From Symbiodinium natans (Eukaryota > Sar > Dinophyceae > Suessiales > Symbiodiniaceae): 64,000 nt of DNA. Within the stretch, counting starts at the first letter, position 1, and each line of letters begins with the position of its first letter. The notes beneath the pieces are model-generated. The model was not told the DNA's origin, searched no databases, and worked only from the letters and a program-made list of their open reading frames with translations. Of the stretch, positions 58,401 through 64,000 are shown in pieces. The position numbers and the translations under genes are program-made. The stretch is taken from the NCBI GenBank assembly GCA_905221605.1, contig CAJNDS010001158.1, positions 65,001 to 129,000 of the forward strand. The letters run 5' to 3'.

Positions 58401-61400
58401 GCGCAATCGCTTGCGCGGAGCCAACATCGCCATGGACAACGGCATTGAGGAAACAAAACTTCATGTTGATGCTGCGTGTAAAGCGGCGGAAACTGGGCAC
58501 TGCCGGCACACATGCACACCTACTTCCCTACATACTGCATACACACAGACCTAGATACGTGAATCTGTTAGCTCGTCTGTCGCCTTTGCGCGAGGTAGGC
58601 ACTTACGCTGATGTGGTGCTGGCTGACGCCATTGTCAAGAACATCTCAGGCTGACTGCCAAGGTTTTGAAGTTGATGTTCAAAGCCTCAAAAGCCCCAGC
58701 TTAAATCTGAAGTCTTTTCGGTGGCCTCGGTGATGCCTCGCCAGGCTTCGATCAGGATTTGGCGTGGAAAGCCTTGCACAGGGATGCGTACGAGGCGCCC
58801 ATTGTGAAGGGATTGCACACGATTCGCATGATCGGCAACAGAGAGGTCGCGTGAATTACGTGAGCCTAGCGTGTGTGCGTCAAGAAGACTGTGGGGGATC
58901 TTTTTGGAGGCGGTAAGATTTTGGACTAGTCAGGGGCAGAGTCGAAACGAGCGGTGGAAAACGAATTGAGGGGCGTGGAAGGGTCAAGTGACGGGCGAAG
59001 GGAGGAGTGTATGGAGGCTGGGTGCATTCGGCCCAATTCTTTCGCAGTGAAAAAAGTTGCAGGGGCCTTGGAGGACCAGATGGGGGACAGGCATGACTAA
59101 CTGACGCGAGGTGACACATGCTTCCGGCTCAGCCGGGAAACTGCGAGACCTGGAGGGTGTGTGAGACCAGACATGGTGGATAGGCACAGGAAAGAGAGTG
59201 GGGGGGGGGTCCCGGGCAACACCTGCGCCCGCAAACCTGCCGTCCACCGGCTTTCTGTGCCCATGGCTTGAGTTGTTTTCTATGAGCCTGCGGATTTGAA
59301 TTATGGAGGAATACACAGCCGATACCTCGCGCGGAAAGACAGGCTTGGCGCACTACAAGGCTGCTGTCCTTTGGATGCTTGTGATTGCTGCAACTAGAGT
59401 CACTAGATACTAGATTGCCAGTCTCGGGGGGTCGCAGGAGCATGGCTTCGTCCCGGTCGACGTCGGCATCGCTGAAGCCTGCTCGCGCACCTTGGACTTT
59501 GCCTTTGCGGACGCCGCCTGTGCGGCTGCAGCGCAGCGCCTGGGGAAGCTCCAGGAGGCTTTTGCAAATTTTGCAAGCTCCAGCGAGTGGTTTGAGCTGA
59601 CCTCCTCTGGCGCAGGCCACGGAGCTCAGGCTACGAAGCCGGCAGGCGCACAGTCAAAGCGGAGCTCATGATCACGTGCTAGAGCTGCTAGAGTTGTGCA
59701 AGACATCGGAGAGCAAGAAAAAAGAGAGAGAGAGAGAGAGCGAAGCAAAGCGAGGGGCAGAAGGGAAGTCACCTGGCCACTGGGGGGAGCCATGGGCGTC
59801 GGAAAGAAGAAGAGAAGGGGGTCTGTTGCTTGCAGATGGTACTGGAAACCCCTCCAGCCCCAACCGCAAGCTGCTTTAAGCAGTTTCACACACCAAAACG
59901 TACCGGGTGCGCAACGCACAGGGTCCTTCCCCTTATATGCCGGTACAGCGGCGTTTTTGCGGGGTGTGTGCAAAGGGTTATGCTGTTTACCAAGCGCACT
60001 ACGCGGACGCTATAGTTCCCGTCGAAAGATAGGAAACCTCCTGACACAGAATGCCTTGCAGTTTTTCGGCGCCGAGCAGCAAGCGTACCCCTTATCTCAA
60101 AATCTTAGCCTGCGCCCGGCAATGTGACAGGTCCCGTATGTTTGCATCTTGAAACTCAGAACTGGGTTCGGAGTTGTCTGCCGTAGCAGTCTTTGAGATC
60201 TTGAGTACGCAGTCTTTTCTTTCAGAGTTCAGTCCTTCTTCTATAGAGATCCATGTCAGGCGTGATCTTAAGGCGCAAGGACTGAGACGGAGTCAAAGCA
60301 CGCTTGACACCGCGCTGCATGCAGCCTGTCTTGGTGTAGACGGGGGCCATATCACAACCCTAACGGTGTACAGCAGCCGTGTCACGCACCTGAAGCCATA
60401 GCACGAACCAACTGAGTAATTGTCGCGAACCAGGAGGAAATGCCAAGAACCGAACTACCCGAAATGCCCAGGGAAACATCACAAGCTGCCAGGGCCACTT
60501 CACGAGATATGAAGACCATGTCACAGAAGATCTGTTAGAACCGGGCCTCACCTGGCGAGGCATCTTGGGTTCATCCCCCTTTGCGCTCGCAGCCGATTCG
60601 TGGAAGTCAGCGAAGAGACCTTCCAAAACCACTGGAGAACACGTAGATTTCATTAAGATCAACATGAGCTGTTCTCTTCTACCAGTCTTCTCAACAACGT
60701 GGCGGAAGGGCCAAGTGAACGTTAAGTAGAAGCAGGGAAGGCACAGCTTGGATCCGACACAGGAAGGGAGAAGCGGCAGATCATGGCAAAGAAGCTCTTC
60801 ACGAGTACCACCTCAAAGAAAGCTTGGGGAAAAGTTCTAACCAAGAGCTTGGAATTCCAAGACATTTTGCACACCTAGCCCTTGCAGACTGCGGCAGGCC
60901 CTGCGGCGCATGTACGATCCCCGGCGTGGCCTCATGGGCCGCCCGAAGCAGACCCAGGACAGCTGTAGTCGGACATCAGCAGCTTATGGGTATTGGATTG
61001 GGTGGGTATTACGGTTAGGGTTTAGGGTTTAGGGCTTAGGGTTTAGGGTCTAGGGTGTAGGGTTTAGGGTTTAGGGTGGTATTGGCCGAAACGTGCCCAA
61101 ACAATGGTTCGCCGCACTGCCTGCGCATCCGAATCCTCTGCGCTGTGCATGCCACTTCCTTGAATCCCAGCTGCTCTTCTGTGTAAGGCAAGCAACGCTA
61201 CAAGGCACGTCTTAAGAACCCCGCCTCGGGACAGAGCTTCTTTTCTTCCAAGCTAAAGCAGGCTGCACCTGGCGCAGGATTTTGTGGAGATGTCCCCAGA
61301 GACTTGGGGCTTCTGCTACACAGAGGTGCTTGGGGGATGCACACCGAAAGCTGCTCAGAGAGAGGAAGATACGAAGAGAAGAGCGATGCCCCCCCCCCCC

Positions 61401-61532
61401 CAAAGCTGCGCCCCTTTTTGCTCCTCTCAGGGCTCCGCATGGCAGCACTCATTTCCGCCCTTCGACCTCGAGCTGCTCGTTGCTCCTCGAAGAGCACCGA
61501 GATAGGTTTGTTTTTCCCCCGAGTTTTCCACA

Positions 61533-61569
<37 letters not shown>

Positions 61570-62741
61570 CCGGGGGGTTCTCTTCGTTTGAGAACAACCC
61601 TGAGGAGCTGCACGGTGGTCCGGGGCAGCTCCTTCAGAAGCTGGAAGACATGTTCCGAGTACCGGCCTATTTCGAGACCGGCTCCTACCAGGCCTAGGGC
61701 TTCACATTCTCCGCACAAGGAGACAAGCCGCCCAGAGCTACAAACTTGCAGCAAACTAAAAACCTTGCAAAACCCTCAACCCTACGCCCAGACAGCATGA
61801 AGCCATGTCCCAGCCATGTCTTAGATCCTTGCGCAAGGCTGTAATCCACGAGATGCGCGAGATGCTGGATCTCGGCATGGGCGACTTGGGCAGCAGCTTC
61901 CTCTCGCCTCCGGTACTTGGGGTACTTGTTGTTGTTCCTTTCCCTTCATCGATCGCGTCCTCTTCCTTTCCTCCTTGAGCTCTCTCTCACCGCCTCGCTC
62001 GCTCCTTGTACCCTTCTTTGCAAGTGTCTTTCCGAGCCGACGAGGCCAGTACGCGCACAACAATCAGCCAGTTCATCACGTGCCGCGCCTTGCTTTGAAT
62101 CCAAACAGGAAGGGTCTGCAGTTTTCTGGACAGCTCCTTGTGTGTGGTCCAAATGATTCTGCAGCCCAGCACGGCGGAACCACGCAACAATGCAAGTTGC
62201 TTCGCTTCTGAGCGTTTCGCTTCTAAAGCCAAAGCAGATCTAAGGTACTTGTTTGCGATGCTTGGCATGCACAATGCCACTGCGAAGCTAGTTGCTTGGC
62301 CGCAAGCTCCTATGTCAGAATGCCTTAAGAGGTCCCCCTACTCCCGGACTGCGTTGCCCTCAACATGTCATCCGGTCCTGCGATGTTTGCGCAGGTGCGT
62401 CAGATCCTCGCGCAAGCATACTCTCCAGATGGGTACGCGGGCGATGAGGACAATGGAGAGATGGGCTCCTGGTACGTCTTGAGTGCACTGGGCCTCTATG
62501 ACCCGGATGCTCAACTGCACATTATGCGAGGGAGCACTTTTGAATTCGGGAGTCCACGTTGTGTCAGCATGGCAGCTGCGATCTGAAGCGCTGAAAACAG
62601 GCCCCTGGAGTGAACGAAGACTACGTCCTGGGCGCCATGCCGCTCTTCAAGCGGGTCAGGCGCACCGCCCTCCCGAGCTTCTTTAGCGCAGCTACAGCTC
62701 GTTCCGGTGTATTCCCACTTGACCCAAGAGCTGGGGCTTAA
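49486..62741 (+). CDS. GH92 family glycosidase (alpha-mannosidase-like), many exons
   Basis: GH92 enzymes are calcium-dependent and act on alpha-mannosides. ATG 49486 opens a signal peptide (MLAVCIALSLHLGWA). Segments in family order: 49671 (DFVNLLAGA); to 50442 (APGNTLPLVAMPWGFNHWAP); 50640 (FDPDEQQFYGLRCTHQPSPW); about 57108-57247 (DNGFWDTFRT); to 57459 (ILQGW / VNAFK); 57546-57596 (GGWLPKWASPGYRDMM); 58595-58649 (VGTYADVVLADAIVK); 58745 (GFDQDLAWKALHRDAYEAP); 59438 (EHGFVPVDVGIAEACSRTLD); about 61589-61691 (GGPGQLLQKLEDMF); 61838-61880 (AVIHEMREMLDLGM); 62045-62081 (GQYAHNNQPVHH); 62245-62290 (YLFAMLGMHNATAKL); 62395-62508 (GYAGDEDNGEMGSWYVL); and 62601 (APGVNEDYVLGAMPLFKR). Exons between 50.75 and 57.1 kb and between 59.6 and 61.6 kb were not found. 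A C-terminal exon near 62850-63000 is possible. The acid-site Gln and a one-base frameshift are treated as findings. Confidence 0.85.
49601..49640 (-). repeat. Interstitial telomere-type tract (CCCTAAA)
   Basis: Several CCCTAAAC units within the first GH92 intron, ending about 30 bases before the 3' splice site at 49670. Confidence 0.85.
50640..50750 (+). CDS. GH92 exon, N-terminal domain
   Basis: Joined to the exon ending at 50442 through a 197-base GC-AG intron, the frame reads TSWWFDPDEQQFYGLRCTHQ, then PSPWMGDYG. This matches the GH92 region F.G.R.TH.S....DYG. The 3' end is uncertain: a GT donor exists right after DYG (about 50718), and the frame stays open to about 50850. Confidence 0.65.
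51810..52150. repeat. Minisatellite of about 30 bp in GH92 intron
   Basis: Repeats of CCTGGAGTGCCCAACCCCAG with variable spacers, roughly ten or more diverged units. It lies in the long gap where GH92 exons are missing. Confidence 0.85.
55652..55723 (-). repeat. Interstitial telomere-type array, about ten CCCTAAA units
   Basis: The longest perfect array of the window (about 71 bases). A second, degenerate cluster follows at about 55795-55830, and a single reversed GGGTTT stretch lies between them. Confidence 0.95.
56256..56372. repeat. G-rich tract
   Basis: Several G-runs of 8-18 bases interrupted by T, A or GTGG; a quadruplex-prone composition inside a GH92 intron. Another G-rich stretch is at 56969-56994. 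Confidence 0.9.
57108..57247 (+). CDS. GH92 exon, FWDTFRT motif
   Basis: After GCAG the frame reads HWSPYSGSSVVDGIGVSDNG, then FWDTFRTAPCLLFCPDAF, the highly conserved GH92 FWDTFRT..PLL..L.P motif. It ends CTCAGA|GTAATA, a GT donor, followed by an intron with a TA-rich tract (57260-57335). Confidence 0.75.
57440..57446 (+). other. One-base frameshift in GH92 coding sequence
   Basis: The frame STILQGW runs into TGA, while VNAFK follows directly in the next frame; the family expects ILQGW(V/L)NA(F/Y)K without a gap. One G appears to be missing in GGTTGGTGAATGC. No intron can explain it, because no residue is lost or gained. Confidence 0.65.
61014..61076 (+). repeat. Interstitial TTTAGGG tract
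   Basis: About nine TTTAGGG-type units with single-base variants (CTTAGGG, TCTAGGG, TGTAGGG) inside a GH92 intron. Confidence 0.9.
61538..61567. repeat. GA microsatellite before GH92 exon
   Basis: (GA)n of about 15 units followed by a C/G-run, ending about 20 bases before the 3' splice site near 61588. Confidence 0.9.
61838..62508 (+). CDS. GH92 C-terminal catalytic exons
   Basis: Four short exons (61838-61880, 62045-62081, 62245-62290 and 62395-62508) separated by introns of 164, 163 and 104 bases, two with GC and one with GT donors. Spliced, they read HEMREMLDLGMGQYAHNNQP, VHHVYLFAMLGMHNATAKLV and RQILAQAYSPDGYAGDEDNG in series, a continuous GH92 catalytic core. The residue before PVHH is Gln (CAG at 62065), where alpha-mannosidases of the family have the catalytic Glu. 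The acidic cluster DED that supplies the base is present. Confidence 0.8.
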
Positions 62742-63735
62742 GCTGTGTTCGTCTCCCCGCGGCTAACCTGTCAGACTGGGGTTGAACATCTGGAAGCTCT
62801 AAATTACTAAAGTCTCTAAAGCTCAACATAGGTACAAATGTGATGCCTACAGAAGCTTCAACCCCCGAGCCTCCAGCGTCCCCGCGATGCCTCCACAAGG
62901 CTGCACGAGCTGGGAGTCACCATCGAGGCTCCCAGCGCAGCAGGGGGCTCGCCGCAAATCGAGGCCGAGGGCATCATTGGTTTCAGCCAGTGGCAGAAGG
63001 GATGTAAGGACATGTACGGACTGTACGGGTGTAGCAACCCCAAAAAGGGAAGACACTCCACCAGGCTGCGGGGCCTTCGGGCATTTTAGGGGTTTAGGTG
63101 GGCATAGGTCTCGTGCAGCATTCCGCCTGGCCTCCATTGTGCGCTGCTTTTGACCGTGTTCTTAGACATGGTTTTCCAGAAGTTGCATGGCTCTTTGCTT
63201 TCCAGTTCTGAAGGTTGTGCAGCATTCGCGCGCTTGCTTTCAAACTTTCATCGCAAGGGATGCTAAGCTGCTAATTGCACGAGTGCTGACTGCAGTTTAT
63301 GTGTGCTCGAAGCTTTCAAGACCTGACAGGAGGTCCTTTGGCATTCTCGACGGCTAAGCGCGGGGAAAATCTCCTACTCTGATCTTCGTCACTGGGCATA
63401 ATCCGGATCGGCTCCACGTTGGTTCTTCCTCCCATTCAGAGTCTGAAAATTCAAGAGCCGGTGTAACTGAAAGAACTTCAAAGGGACCTTTCCTGACCTG
63501 GTCGACGATGCAGTCCAGTGTCGGGCGTTCTGTAAGCAATGAGCCAAACTCATGCCAGTTCATTTCATGCATTCGTTTGCCTAGAGTAGGTTCGTCCAGG
63601 CCAAGCTTCAGCCTCAAACGTTCTCATGTGTTTCAGCTTTTGACTGCCATGGCTTGGAAGCTTGGAAGTGCAACCATGGCCCCATGATTCGTCAGGACGA
63701 AAATGCTCGGAGCGACCTCAACGTTTGGCCTAGAT
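62742..63735. other. Downstream of GH92
   Basis: A frame at about 62840-63080 (RDASTRLHELGVTIEAPSA, then IEAEGIIGFSQW) could be one more GH92 C-terminal exon, but the match is weak. The minus-strand frame 63354-63617 has no recognised domain. Nothing else identified. Confidence 0.35.
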
Positions 63736-64000
63736 CTTCCCGATTAATGAAATTCTTAAAAATCACTTCAAATAGATTACAACTGAGATAATTAAAATTA
63801 TTGACATTAATTAGAATAAGTTAAAATTAGTGAAAATGAAATAGAACTTGCTTCAAAACAATTTAAAATAAAAGAATTGAAAGTCATGATAAACTAATGT
63901 AAACAAAAAATCAATTCAAGATTTTCTTGAAAAAAATGAAATGAATCAAAATTATTTAAAACAAAAGAAAAAATTCGAATGAATAAAATTTCCTTAAAAT
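63736..64000. other. Abrupt A/T-rich segment at window end
   Basis: From about 63740 the sequence becomes roughly 80% A+T and A-rich on +, with AATTAAAATT- and AAAATGAAA-like strings. This is unlike the near-50% GC of the rest. No coding frame or organelle gene is visible. It continues past the window. Confidence 0.8.

Noticed and set aside
62509-62586. Continuation of the GH92 frame (STFEFGSP) to a TGA
   Set aside because: Splicing 62508 to 62601 restores the GH92 sequence in frame, so this is intron read-through, not the C terminus.
1-64000. CRISPR arrays, bacterial operons, ribosome-binding sites, rho-independent terminators
   Set aside because: The sequence is eukaryotic; the tandem repeats found are minisatellites without spacer structure.
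1-64000. Autonomous transposons or retroelements
   Set aside because: No reverse transcriptase, integrase or transposase motif was recognised in any frame; only non-coding repeats and one foldback element.

Overview
The window looks like nuclear DNA of a dinoflagellate, probably Symbiodiniaceae-like; the species cannot be told. The evidence is: (1) short exons in long introns with frequent GC and some GA 5' splice sites, and AG|G at nearly every 3' splice site; (2) many short interstitial tracts of TTTAGGG, the dinoflagellate/plant-type telomere repeat; (3) all recognisable genes on one strand; (4) a 16-base near-match to the 3' end of the dinoflagellate spliced leader; (5) abundant G-runs, GA/GAA and CT microsatellites and minisatellites. 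No bacterial, phage, CRISPR or organelle gene organisation is visible.

Layout, all genes on +. 1-2.4 kb: part of a duplicated repeat block. 2.4-4.1 kb: a three-exon membrane-anchored sulfotransferase-like gene. 5.3-5.9 kb: an intronless paralogue that has lost the PAPS-binding loop. 7.9-10.3 kb: minisatellites. 12.1-20.2 kb or beyond: a multi-exon gene with two consecutive GT54 (GnT-IV/MGAT4-type) domains, the second without its catalytic acidic pair. 20.2-30.5 kb: no gene I can identify. 30.5-40 kb: interleaved segmental duplications, including two near-identical copies of a divergent RRM-like ORF. 43.0-44.0 kb: a carbohydrate sulfotransferase (Sulfotransfer_2 type). 45.1-48.1 kb: a fucosyltransferase-like GT. 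49.5-62.7 kb: a GH92 glycosidase in many small exons, with Gln at the usual catalytic-acid position. The last ~260 bases change abruptly to A/T-rich sequence.

Taken together, six of the eight recognisable genes act, or look derived from enzymes that act, on glycans in the secretory pathway (sulfation, GlcNAc branching, fucosylation, mannose trimming or uncapping). Four have a likely signal peptide or signal anchor at the N terminus; the GT54 gene carries internal membrane segments instead. A same-strand cluster of N-glycan/glycoconjugate genes is the main biological theme.

Exon boundaries were inferred by reading frame and protein-family continuity, not from transcripts. Exons I could not find are stated as missing.
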